DNA of 21,714 bases, from the IMG/VR virus record IMGVR_UViG_3300047375_000132, positions 1 to 21,714 of that record, one strand, 5' to 3'. Below, in pieces: positions 13,388-20,873 of this stretch; within the stretch, counting starts at the first letter, position 1, and every line of letters starts with the position of its first letter. This DNA comes from a virus. Under the pieces are notes generated by a model that made no database searches, was not told the DNA's origin, and saw nothing but the letters and a program-made list of their open reading frames with translations. The translations under genes and the position numbers were made by a program.

Positions 13388-13589
13388 TTACAGAAATATA
13401 AGAGTCTTGTTCCATTCTTTTCACATCATCAAGATCGTATTTAATCTTGCCACCAATTTTAAAATAGCTTGGGCCTTGGCCTCTATACCTTCTATTGTCA
13501 ATTGTTTTCTTGCTGACTCCCCATCTATCTGCTAGTTCGTCAACCTCTATGGTGTTTGATATGTCAAAATTCTTTTCTAATATTTCCAT
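13374..13589 (-). CDS. HTH_17/excisionase-like DNA-binding regulator
   Basis: A 71-residue protein. The HTH_17/MerR-like unit is clear: IEVDELADRWGVSKKTIDNRRYRGQGPSYFKIGGKIKYDLDDVKRM written in pieces as VDELADRWGVSKKTIDN, RRYRGQGPSYFKI, GGKIKYDLDDV. Such winged helices bind DNA as excisionases or as small regulators. No integrase is in sight, so a transcriptional or replication-control role seems more likely. It is the first gene of the minus-strand operon and sits next to an inverted repeat, which suggests it could regulate its own divergent promoter pair. The ATG at 13589 follows AAAGGGAAATTT. Confidence 0.78.
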   Translation of the reverse strand: MEILEKNFDISNTIEVDELADRWGVSKKTIDNRRYRGQGPSYFKIGGKIKYDLDDVKRMEQDSYISVNGTR

Positions 13590-13598
13590 AAATTTCCC

Positions 13599-13663
13599 TT
13601 TTATTAATATTTTTGTTTATAATAAACCAATATTACTAATTTACAAGTGATATATTAATAAAA
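13599..13663. promoter_or_regulatory. 12-bp inverted repeat plus palindrome, divergent operator region
   Basis: TTTTATTAATAT (13599-13610) is mirrored perfectly by ATATTAATAAAA (13652-13663). Between them lies the palindrome GTTTAT-A-ATAAAC (13615-13627). The arrangement spans the whole gap between the divergent HTH gene and DUF3310 gene. It is pure A/T in the arms, so chance is not negligible, but a 12-bp mirror framing a promoter suggests an operator. Confidence 0.45.
13619..13646 (-). promoter_or_regulatory. Candidate promoter of replication operon
   Basis: In minus-strand reading, TTGTAA (13646-13641), a 16-bp spacer and TATTAT (13624-13619) form a good sigma-70-like promoter for the HTH gene at 13589. 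The -10 box lies in the GTTTATAATAAAC palindrome, so a bound protein could block it. Confidence 0.5.
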
Positions 13664-13678
13664 AAGTGGAGAAATTTT

Positions 13679-14011
13679 ATGAATAAAACTATATATGCAC
13701 ATACAGATATAGGCGATGAGAAGGAATGGGATCAAGCAATAGACAAGCTTGCAACCAATAACCAAGTAGCTGGAACACACTACAAGCAATCTAGAATACA
13801 GCCGATAGACTATATATACGCTAATAATTTGTCATATAACCTTGGTAGTTGTCTGAAGTACATAACCAGAAGTAAAGGCGAGAAGAGTGATAGAGTGACT
13901 GACTTATTAAAAGCCAAACACTTTATAGATCTTGAGTTACAAATGGTACATGGTGTAGACGCAAAGGGTAATGACATTGGTAAATATTCTGTAGAAGTTT
14001 CTCTTGATTAA
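13679..14011 (+). CDS. DUF3310 family protein
   Basis: A 110-residue protein with the typical core of DUF3310 (a family of phage proteins; the T7 member gp1.7 is a nucleotide kinase in established work): VAGTHYKQSRIQPIDYI (about 30-46), then LSYNLGSCLKYITRSKGEK (about 51-69), then DLLKAKHFIDLELQM. The role in nucleotide metabolism is inferred from relatives. The gene is the first of a two-gene plus-strand pair, divergent from the HTH regulator and preceded by GTGGAG at good spacing. Transfer of this island is possible since it interrupts minus-strand modules. Confidence 0.85.
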   Translation: MNKTIYAHTDIGDEKEWDQAIDKLATNNQVAGTHYKQSRIQPIDYIYANNLSYNLGSCLKYITRSKGEKSDRVTDLLKAKHFIDLELQMVHGVDAKGNDIGKYSVEVSLD

Positions 14012-14021
14012 TGAGGTAACT

Positions 14022-14237
14022 ATGAACTTATATGAGTTTGACGATCCAATTCTTAAAGAAAGAAACGGAAGAAAACCAATATATGTAAACAAACATCTTG
14101 CTAAAAAGTTTAAGGATTTTTGTGAGAGCGAGCAGAAAGAACCACATAAGGTGGCTGAGTATCTAATATCTTTAGGTATGAACTCTGTTGAGCATTACGA
14201 AGATCCTATGGTGTCTGTTGACATTGAAGCTCTTTAA
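14022..14237 (+). CDS. Small protein, possibly ribbon-helix-helix
   Basis: 71 residues from the ATG at 14022, behind ATGAGGTAAC; a TTG frame from 14004 would overlap the previous stop. After an acidic N-terminus, KPIYVNKHLAKKFKDFCESEQ and PHKVAEYLISLGM show a short strand and two helices, the outline of a ribbon-helix-helix (Arc/MetJ-like) DNA binder. The tail (MNSVEHYEDPMVSVDIEAL) is acidic. The fold call is tentative. It overlaps the convergent nuclease gene by 32 bp at its 3' end. Confidence 0.6.
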   Translation: MNLYEFDDPILKERNGRKPIYVNKHLAKKFKDFCESEQKEPHKVAEYLISLGMNSVEHYEDPMVSVDIEAL

Positions 14238-14619
14238 ATAGATCTTCTGTATTTTGCAACGAATCTGTTGCTTGGATATCTTTGTCTTCAACGGTTATCT
14301 GTCCTTTACCACAAGGGAAAGCAAATAAAACCTTCTGACAATTTAATGCTACCAAAGCATACACATCTATATCACCTTTCTTATAAAACCTATTTCTAGA
14401 ATGAGAACCACAACGCAAATCAAACCGCCAGTTCTTTCTGGCTTTCTCTATTTGTTTTTGTGTTTTAACTTGGCACTTGTAAAGAGTGTGGCCAACCTCA
14501 AAGATGATATCGGCTTTAGATCCGTGTGGCATCACGGTAACGGTGTCCGAAAAAGCAGAAAGCACCGAGGCTACTAAATACTCTCCAGATCGGCCAACTC
14601 TTTCTGATTGGCGGGACAT
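14206..14619 (-). CDS. PD-(D/E)XK endonuclease-like protein (PDDEXK_5 type)
   Basis: A 137-residue protein with an archetypal small-nuclease pattern: Glu13 in GRSGEYLV, Asp37 in KADIIF, then CQVKTQ (Gln50, Lys52), a Q-x-K variant of the E-x-K motif seen in group I intron endonuclease and PDDEXK_5 families, and GDIDVYALVAL later. The likely action is cutting of branched or specific DNA, or host DNA breakdown. The last gene after the tail/ejection block on the minus strand, five bases after the ejection gene stop, with no good ribosome-binding site. It ends inside the convergent ribbon-helix-helix gene. Nuclease fold fairly sure. Confidence 0.75.
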   Translation of the reverse strand: MSRQSERVGRSGEYLVASVLSAFSDTVTVMPHGSKADIIFEVGHTLYKCQVKTQKQIEKARKNWRFDLRCGSHSRNRFYKKGDIDVYALVALNCQKVLFAFPCGKGQITVEDKDIQATDSLQNTEDLFKELQCQQTP

Positions 14620-14623
14620 GTGG

Positions 14624-17600
14624 TTATTGGGTTTGTCCCAACTCTTTCATTAGTTCTTGCATTTGCTTGTCTAAAATTTCTGGATTTTTAATCACGGTCA
14701 TTTCTCTGGCTGTTTTTTGATCTTGTGCAAGAATTCTTTTTATAACCTCAGTCTTAACCATTGGTAAGAGGCCATCATAACCAGGGCTTTCAATAAAATC
14801 TTTAATTCTATTTTTAGTATTTAAAGATAGCATTTCTTTTAACAAGCTTTCATATTGTTTTGAATCTATATCAACTCCACTTATTTGTCTTTTAGGTTTT
14901 ACAGGTATTATTTTTAATTTTGCTAATTCCTCAAAAACTACATCATTTTTAATTGTAGATTTTGCAACTGGGGAAAAAGTTTCTCCGATACCGCCCATCC
15001 ATTTAGGGGCTGCTCCCTTTGTAAAGGTTCTTACTTCTCCAAACACATTTCTTTTTGCTGGCAATTCCGTAGATAGTCCTGGTATTCTATTAAGATATTG
15101 ATCTGTTAAGTTTTGCGCATCTCTCATAATAGGATCTTCAGCTTTTCTTACATAATAAGATGCGGTTGGAACAAAGCTTCCCATAAACCTTTGTATAGAT
15201 CGCTCTCCATATCTGTCTGGATTAAACATAACATTAATAAAATCACTTACGCCAGTCAAAAATGTTTTGTTAGTAATGTTTTCTGTGAATGATGCTCCCA
15301 GCATTGCAGCTAACTTGCCAAGCTCTGGGCCATTCTCTTCAGTAAAAGATTTGTTAGTGTATTTATAAATATCAGCCCAGTCAGCTGCTAGTCCAAACAA
15401 TATACCCACAGGTTCAAATCTATTATAAGCATAATATGTATCTCCCACCCTAATTGAATATGGTTGCCATCCTGTCTCTCTTAAAACATTGTTTTCCCTA
15501 TAATCGGCTGGACCTCTTCCTGTTATAAGACCATCATTTGCTAACATGGCAACACTAGCCATAGCAGTTGACCCGACAGCAACTCTTGCCTTGGCTATGT
15601 CTGCTTCAGCTCCACCTTTTTTTATAGCATCTTTATAAGACCTAGCAAAAATTCCAAAAGGAGTTCTTTGTCCAGCATATTTAACTATATTTATTGGAGT
15701 TCTAACAAAAGGAGCTATATATCTAAGAGATGGAACTTTACTAATTGCTTTTTGTGGAAGCTGTCCAAGTTCCCCAAGAGGGCTTGTAAATGTTTGATAC
15801 CTTGCTGTCTCCTGGGCTTTTAAGTGTATGTCTGGAAAGTTTTTGGCTGGATCATCCATGATCTCGTAAGCTCTTTTAATTCCCTCGCCTTCAGCTTTTG
15901 CTTTTCTTAAGGCTTGCCCCCATAGCTCTTGTCTATAACCAACAGATTTAAACAGCTGGTCTTCGGCGGTTAGGAATCTTCCAGGTAGTCTTATTATTTC
16001 TCCCTTTATTCCAGATATAGAATTTTGTCTTTGTAGTTCTAATTTTGTTAATGGATCGTCTACTGATTTTGGATCAATCAAAGCACCTTTAAATGCTCTT
16101 AAGCCATCAAGAAGGCCATACATGCTACCATAAATTCTACCTCCAACTTCGGTAAAAGATATTTTGTCTGATCCTTTTCTTGCAGCACCAAATAAAGCCC
16201 CCACAGCATACTCAGGCATACGAGTAGCTGCAACAATACCATTAGAAACTACGTTTACAATATGAGTTGATGGAGACGATAGAAGCGCATTAATCCAAGC
16301 TTCTTGTAATTTGTCTTTAAACTTTGGTTTAAGTGCATCTTTGCTAAATTTTGCAATTTGTTCAGGAGTGTCAAGGTTGCTAATTAATACAGCCATTTCC
16401 TCTATATTTCCTGCGCCTTTTGCTTGCACATATTCACCAATAGCTTTTGCTTGTATAGCTTCCTCGGATCTAGCTGTTTCCCTGAATTGTCTTAAAGCTC
16501 TTCCAGCCTCTGCTGTTATACCTGCTAATTGCTCTTGTATAGCAACATGTTTGGTGAGTGCTTTCTCGAAATTATAAAAATCATTAGGGCTTGCGTTATT
16601 ACCTTGCGCTTTTTTTGCAAGCTTAACAAGATCAGTTGCGGACTCTTGGTTTATAAGACGAGCAGCATAAGCGGTTTCTGCATTAAATGCAGAGCCTTTT
16701 TTTCTACTTATTAATTGATCTTCAGTCAAACCAGTCTCTTCTGCTAACGCTCGCAACTCTGCTCCGTCCGATCCGAATTTAACAACCCCCCTTCTTGCTT
16801 CCATAAAGGCATCTTCATTTTCTGCAATAGCATTTATAGCGTTTTTTATTTCATCTGGAGAATCAATTTTGTTTAAATTAATATTCCCAGCAAAATCTGG
16901 TGGAGTTTCATTTACCTTGTTAATAAAATTAGAAGGCATCCTTGGTTCTACTATTAAAGCATCATCTTCATAAAAACCAACGGGTATTTCTTCAACCGTT
17001 CTACCAAAGCTACGAGGCACTGGTACTCCAAGCACGTCTTCATATTCAGATATAGTTCCTATGATTTCTCCAACCTCTTCATTTGTTTTTCCTTTTAAGG
17101 AGTTTGGATCTATGTCTGCTCTTTCTAAGGCGCTTGTATATGATTCATATTGATTTAACTTTTCTAAGTATTCGTCATTTTTTGCAGCATATTCTGGTAG
17201 AGGTGGATTTTTTTCTAATATTTCTAAAGCGTCTGCTTGTCCAAAATCATTAATACCCCTTTCATCTATAAATCCTCTTTTGCCAACAAGAGGTGCCATT
17301 TGAAGTTCATTTAATTTTTCTGTGAAAATTTCAAGAGCATCTGATCTAACTTTAACTTCTCCAGTAGCAGAAACACTTTCTGGAGCTTTCTTTGTTTTGT
17401 AGTAACTTGATAATTTTTTGGGACTAGTTCCCATAGCTCTTGCTATCTCTTCTATTTGAGGATCGTTTCTAGGTATAGATCCCTGCAATAAAGAACTTAC
17501 TTTTTTTATACCTTTTGGTTGTTTTGGCTTTACCAATACTTCTGGCATTTTATTTGCGCGTGGTCTTTTTTTAGGCGCTTCTATTTTTGGTTCAACAATT

Positions 17601-18322
17601 GGAGACTCAACCACAGCTCCTGGTCGCGGGCCTATGAATGGATCTGGTTTAGGGCCTACAAACGGCTGTTCTGCTTTTGGTCTGCTAGGTATTTTAATCT
17701 TAGATACTTGCCTTAATAAATAATCAAAAGGCACTCCTATTGCAGCTCCTTCTACAGCCATTTTAAATCTAGCTACTGCTTCATTGTCTTCTGGATCTGC
17801 TTGTAGAAATTCAGTTACAGGATTTTGTAAAGCTGGGTATTGTTGAACTAAATTAGATACTCTTTGCTCGTAAGGACTAAAAGCAAATTGCTCTGCTAAG
17901 CCTCCAATACCAGCACCTTTTGCTAATTGTTGTTTTGTGGTTAGACCAGTTAAAGGGCCAGCTCGTGTTGATATGCCAGCAAAGGGTATTGCAAATCCAG
18001 CAAGATCTCTGGCGATACTGCCACCTGGATATGTAGGTTCAGGAACTGCAGGAACGCTTTTTATTGCTTGCTCCAACACGCTTGGATCTGTGGCCATCTC
18101 TTCTAAAGTCTTGCCCTCTCTTATGCCTTTAGCAACGTTTAATGGGCCGAACCTATCTTTTGGTAAAAGCAATTCAGCAGTTGCCACGCCTACATCCCTT
18201 GTAGCTCCACCAAGAGTTCTATATAAATTTTGACCAAAGCCAACCCCCTCTTGTTTAGTTTTTGCAAATGGATCTTTAGGTTTTGCAAATGGATCCCTTT
18301 TTTTGAATGGATCTGTAGACAT
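14624..18322 (-). CDS. Giant internal virion / DNA-ejection protein, 1232 aa
   Basis: The largest gene of the window. It starts with three DPF repeats (DPFKKR, DPFAKPK, DPFAKTK, a 21-bp DNA repeat), then a Gly/Ala-rich amphipathic or membrane-active part (about 95-160), a Pro/Lys-rich linker (about 205-270), and a long helical middle. From about 620 come elements I recall in other aquatic-phage giant proteins: TAEAGRALRQF, WINALLSSPSTHIVNVVSN (about 675-695), RFLTAEDQLFKSVGYRQELWG, and GWQPYSIRVGD...YNRFEPVGI (about 950-975). No lysozyme motif is seen. Position after two putative ejection proteins and the tail genes fits a P22/T7-like internal core protein that enters the host and helps DNA transfer. 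Function is inferred. Confidence 0.72.
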   Translation of the reverse strand: MSTDPFKKRDPFAKPKDPFAKTKQEGVGFGQNLYRTLGGATRDVGVATAELLLPKDRFGPLNVAKGIREGKTLEEMATDPSVLEQAIKSVPAVPEPTYPGGSIARDLAGFAIPFAGISTRAGPLTGLTTKQQLAKGAGIGGLAEQFAFSPYEQRVSNLVQQYPALQNPVTEFLQADPEDNEAVARFKMAVEGAAIGVPFDYLLRQVSKIKIPSRPKAEQPFVGPKPDPFIGPRPGAVVESPIVEPKIEAPKKRPRANKMPEVLVKPKQPKGIKKVSSLLQGSIPRNDPQIEEIARAMGTSPKKLSSYYKTKKAPESVSATGEVKVRSDALEIFTEKLNELQMAPLVGKRGFIDERGINDFGQADALEILEKNPPLPEYAAKNDEYLEKLNQYESYTSALERADIDPNSLKGKTNEEVGEIIGTISEYEDVLGVPVPRSFGRTVEEIPVGFYEDDALIVEPRMPSNFINKVNETPPDFAGNINLNKIDSPDEIKNAINAIAENEDAFMEARRGVVKFGSDGAELRALAEETGLTEDQLISRKKGSAFNAETAYAARLINQESATDLVKLAKKAQGNNASPNDFYNFEKALTKHVAIQEQLAGITAEAGRALRQFRETARSEEAIQAKAIGEYVQAKGAGNIEEMAVLISNLDTPEQIAKFSKDALKPKFKDKLQEAWINALLSSPSTHIVNVVSNGIVAATRMPEYAVGALFGAARKGSDKISFTEVGGRIYGSMYGLLDGLRAFKGALIDPKSVDDPLTKLELQRQNSISGIKGEIIRLPGRFLTAEDQLFKSVGYRQELWGQALRKAKAEGEGIKRAYEIMDDPAKNFPDIHLKAQETARYQTFTSPLGELGQLPQKAISKVPSLRYIAPFVRTPINIVKYAGQRTPFGIFARSYKDAIKKGGAEADIAKARVAVGSTAMASVAMLANDGLITGRGPADYRENNVLRETGWQPYSIRVGDTYYAYNRFEPVGILFGLAADWADIYKYTNKSFTEENGPELGKLAAMLGASFTENITNKTFLTGVSDFINVMFNPDRYGERSIQRFMGSFVPTASYYVRKAEDPIMRDAQNLTDQYLNRIPGLSTELPAKRNVFGEVRTFTKGAAPKWMGGIGETFSPVAKSTIKNDVVFEELAKLKIIPVKPKRQISGVDIDSKQYESLLKEMLSLNTKNRIKDFIESPGYDGLLPMVKTEVIKRILAQDQKTAREMTVIKNPEILDKQMQELMKELGQTQ

Positions 18323-19083
18323 TATTGATTCTTATAATATATTGTTTCGTCGCCCTCTATCTTAAAAGGATCTCCATCTTTTAAATTTGCATATTTTTGG
18401 TCTTGACCATCTTTTACTAATACAGGAGTTTCCGTGTTTACTTCTGGAACTTGCGTGTTTACATATCCCATTTGTAAATTTCTAATTAGTTGCTTCATAG
18501 GATCTGTATTGGATATAGTGTCTAAGACTTGTAGATCTTGTGGGGTTAATTTATATTTTGGATTTTGATCAGTTGGAACATGACTTCTAATTTTAGTTAA
18601 TATATCTACAACAAAATCGCTTTTATTAACCTTTGAAGGTTTATCTTCACTCAATCCAGCAAAAGATCCAATTAGTTCCTTTGAATTATTTTGCGCCTTA
18701 TTGATTTCTTCTTGGTCATAAGCAGATATAGATCTTATTGGCTTGCCGGTTTCTCTGTCATATACAGTATATCTTTGTGTACCTTTCTTTTCTTGAGTTG
18801 GATAAAGCTTTGACTTTATGTATGATTCTGGTAATCCCATTTTTTGCATATTATATATTTGTCTTTGCTCTGGAGTCATAGAAGCTAACATCCTTTGCTC
18901 TTGTGCTTCTTGCTCAGCCTGTTGCGCTTGCTGTTCAAACTGTTGTTGCAATCCCAAAGTTCTGCCAACAGGATCTCCGCCTTTTAAGGTTTCTGACAAT
19001 GCAGATAAACCTACTCCAAGGTTTTGCCTTCTTTGTAATTGCTCCTCTGGTGTTAAAGGTGTTCTAGGTTTTCCAAATGCCAT
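18322..19083 (-). CDS. Putative ejection/internal virion protein, 253 aa
   Basis: A 253-residue protein with a Gln/Glu-rich helical region (about 45-80: LQQQFEQQAQQAEQEAQEQRML) that may form a coiled coil, then MTPEQRQIYNMQKMGLPESY, then a polar middle and a beta-rich C-terminus (VLVKDGQDQKYANLKDGDPFKIEGDETIYYKN). No catalytic residue recognised. It lies between the Gly/Gln-rich protein and the giant protein and is translationally coupled to the latter (TAATG), so the three probably form the set of internal proteins leaving the capsid before the DNA, as in P22 gp7, gp20 and gp16 or the T7 core. This is by context. Confidence 0.65.
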   Translation of the reverse strand: MAFGKPRTPLTPEEQLQRRQNLGVGLSALSETLKGGDPVGRTLGLQQQFEQQAQQAEQEAQEQRMLASMTPEQRQIYNMQKMGLPESYIKSKLYPTQEKKGTQRYTVYDRETGKPIRSISAYDQEEINKAQNNSKELIGSFAGLSEDKPSKVNKSDFVVDILTKIRSHVPTDQNPKYKLTPQDLQVLDTISNTDPMKQLIRNLQMGYVNTQVPEVNTETPVLVKDGQDQKYANLKDGDPFKIEGDETIYYKNQ

Positions 19084-19085
19084 AA

Positions 19086-20150
19086 TTAAGTTCCGAATAA
19101 GCTTGGTGGTAAATTAACTTGACCAGATTGATAGCCTGATCCAACCATTCCGCCTGGATTAAAATTAAAATTTTGCATAGGTGGAACAACGCTACCACCC
19201 GCAAATGTTTGCGCGCCCCCGCCCCCAAATAAACCTTTAAGGCCACTAAAAGGATTTATACCTCCTAACGCTAATGAGCTACCAAGTCCCGCTATACCGC
19301 CTAGCACACCCATAGGGCCAGCTGTTGATTCGGATGTGGTTGTCTGACCAACCAATGATGGCATACCTTGTACGCCTTGACCAAACAGTCCTAATTGGTA
19401 GGCTGGATATTGTAATTCTCTTCCAAACTCGCTGAAGTCAAAGTCTCTTTGTGCTTGTCCTAATCCTCTAGATAAACCACCGTAACCACCAAGTAATCCT
19501 AGTGCTTGTTGTTGTCCGCCTAATAAACCACCCAGGAGTCCAGCTTGTTGTTGTCTGCCCCTAAGTTCTAATTCTGGTGAAAGCATAGCCATCTGTTGTT
19601 TTCTTGCTATGTCAGACTCCGCCGCGCCCAGCGCCTGCCCGTATCCTCTGTCTCTTATGTCGGCAAGAGTTCTAGCCTCTTGTTCTTGTAAAGGTCTTAA
19701 TGCTTCTTGCTCGTATATAGTTCCTCTTGAGCCACCAAACGCACCAGATCGCATTGCTACATCTTGCGCTTGCTGTTGTTGTAAATCTCTACGTCTAGCA
19801 AAGTCTTGCTCTGTTAGGTCTATAACTCGTTGCTGATAAGGTGATTCGTATGCACTAATATCCATATCTAATAAAGATGGAACATCTCCTAACTGTGGAG
19901 ATTGTTGACTAGCTAACTGTTGTAGCATCCCAGTTGGATCAAGTCCACCAAAGGCACTACCATACAGACCTTGTATGCCTGCGCCCATTTGCATCTCTTC
20001 TGGAGATAAACCTGCTATTCTATCGCCAGTATATTCCTGAAATGGTATGTCAGCAGCTTCTTGCGCTCTATTTAAATAGTCTTGATAGGCCTGTTTCTGC
20101 CAATCTGGTAGCGTTGCTTCTTGTGTAGTTGTTGTTTTTCCTTTACTCAT
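19086..20150 (-). CDS. Gly/Gln-rich putative ejection or tail protein, 354 aa
   Basis: A 354-residue protein beginning MSKGKTTTTQEATLPDWQKQ, followed by EYTGDRIAGLSPEEM, ISAYESPYQQRVIDLTEQDFARRRD and MRSGAFGGSRGTIYEQEALRP, a set of motifs I recall in many podovirus-like and uncultured aquatic phage genomes, where it is called an internal virion/ejection or tail protein. Then come Gly/Leu/Gln repeats (GLLGGLLGGQQQALGLLGGYGG) and a glycine-rich C-terminus (GGIAGLGSSLALGGINP), a possible membrane-inserting or disordered stretch. The start is coupled to the GNAT gene by ATGA. Role inferred from family memory and order. Confidence 0.72.
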   Translation of the reverse strand: MSKGKTTTTQEATLPDWQKQAYQDYLNRAQEAADIPFQEYTGDRIAGLSPEEMQMGAGIQGLYGSAFGGLDPTGMLQQLASQQSPQLGDVPSLLDMDISAYESPYQQRVIDLTEQDFARRRDLQQQQAQDVAMRSGAFGGSRGTIYEQEALRPLQEQEARTLADIRDRGYGQALGAAESDIARKQQMAMLSPELELRGRQQQAGLLGGLLGGQQQALGLLGGYGGLSRGLGQAQRDFDFSEFGRELQYPAYQLGLFGQGVQGMPSLVGQTTTSESTAGPMGVLGGIAGLGSSLALGGINPFSGLKGLFGGGGAQTFAGGSVVPPMQNFNFNPGGMVGSGYQSGQVNLPPSLFGT

Positions 20151-20524
20151 AAATCTTTTCTAATTAAATGTTCTGTTACAAATCCAAGATGTTTAAGCTT
20201 TCTTGTCCATCCTTTTCTGCCACCACCGTAGAGTCTTTTCACTCCACATTTCTTTGCGTACTCTTCTATGTGTGGCAACATCGCCTCTAATTCTTTATAG
20301 TCACCACCACAAAAGAGTAAGTTCATTGCGGTGTGCTGTGGAAATACTACAAACTCTGTTACAAATGCTGCATTATTGCTAGCCCAAAGTAGGAATATTC
20401 CTTCTCTTATTTTATCTTCTATGTCATCAATTGTATAGGCATCTTGATGTTTAACCGCTTTTGCTATAAGAGGTTTGGTTCTTATCCATTCCTCTTGCCA
20501 GCTTTCTTTAATCGCCTTTTGCAT
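20147..20524 (-). CDS. GNAT-like acetyltransferase-fold phage protein
   Basis: A 125-residue protein. After a helical start, REGIFLLWASNNAAFVTEFVVFPQ gives the beta strands and HTAMNLLFCGGDYKELEAMLPHIEEYAKKCGVKRLYGGGRKGWTRKLKHLGFV the helix-strand-helix of a GNAT fold, here written in parts; GRKGWTRKLKHLGF is the usual C-terminal stamp of phage GNAT-like virion proteins next to tail genes. Known podoviruses keep such genes beside internal core proteins (for example T7-like gp13-type). A real acetyl-CoA site is not demonstrable. It overlaps both neighbours (17 bp and 4 bp), so the operon is tightly coupled. Confidence 0.74.
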   Translation of the reverse strand: MQKAIKESWQEEWIRTKPLIAKAVKHQDAYTIDDIEDKIREGIFLLWASNNAAFVTEFVVFPQHTAMNLLFCGGDYKELEAMLPHIEEYAKKCGVKRLYGGGRKGWTRKLKHLGFVTEHLIRKDL

Positions 20525-20873
20525 ACTCTACTAGGCTTGCAATGACATTAATGTTTGCATGGCTTACTTGTATTTTTAGGACCTGTCCAGCCGTTAAAAC
20601 TAAATCATTTTGTAATAATTCGTCAGTTGCGTGTGCTGTTATATTGTGTTGTTTAAAAATGTAAAAGTTAGATGCACCAGTAGTTATTGATATATCTATG
20701 TTTGTTTGTTGGTTGCCGTGGTCACATACTAAAATAGACTCTACAATGGCAAAATCAAAATCCGTACCAGTCGGTGCTGTATATATTGTTTCTAAAGACG
20801 TTGTTCCAGATACAGTCAGTTTAGAATTAGTTACTCTTTGTATATATTGGGCTTTACTTTCTGGTGATATCAT
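20508..20873 (-). CDS. Small virion/tail protein, beta-rich, 121 aa
   Basis: A 121-residue beta-sandwich-like protein: TVSGTTSLETIYTAPTGTD, AIVESILVCDHGNQQTNIDISITTG, FYIFKQHNITAHATDELLQNDLVLTAGQVLKIQVSHANINVIASLVEY, each broken into strands. Similar small beta-rich proteins accompany tail genes in cyanophages and other aquatic phages; the YTAPxGTxF and HNxxxxxTxxxLxxxLVLxxGQxL patterns are typical. Function is probably tail or head-tail accessory. It overlaps the P22 gp10-like gene (ATGA) on one side and the GNAT gene on the other. Confidence 0.66.
   Translation of the reverse strand: MISPESKAQYIQRVTNSKLTVSGTTSLETIYTAPTGTDFDFAIVESILVCDHGNQQTNIDISITTGASNFYIFKQHNITAHATDELLQNDLVLTAGQVLKIQVSHANINVIASLVEYAKGD

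Noticed and set aside
15395-15440. Tract resembling a tRNA T-arm (GGTTCAAATC)
   Set aside because: Falls in a coding region with no cloverleaf around it.
17937-18233. 98-aa plus-strand frame within the giant gene
   Set aside because: Antisense shadow of the 1232-residue protein; no promoter or ribosome-binding site.
18260-18322. DPF triple repeat as clathrin-adaptor motif
   Set aside because: DPF is an adaptor signal in eukaryotes; here it is a simple repeat in a phage protein without such a partner.
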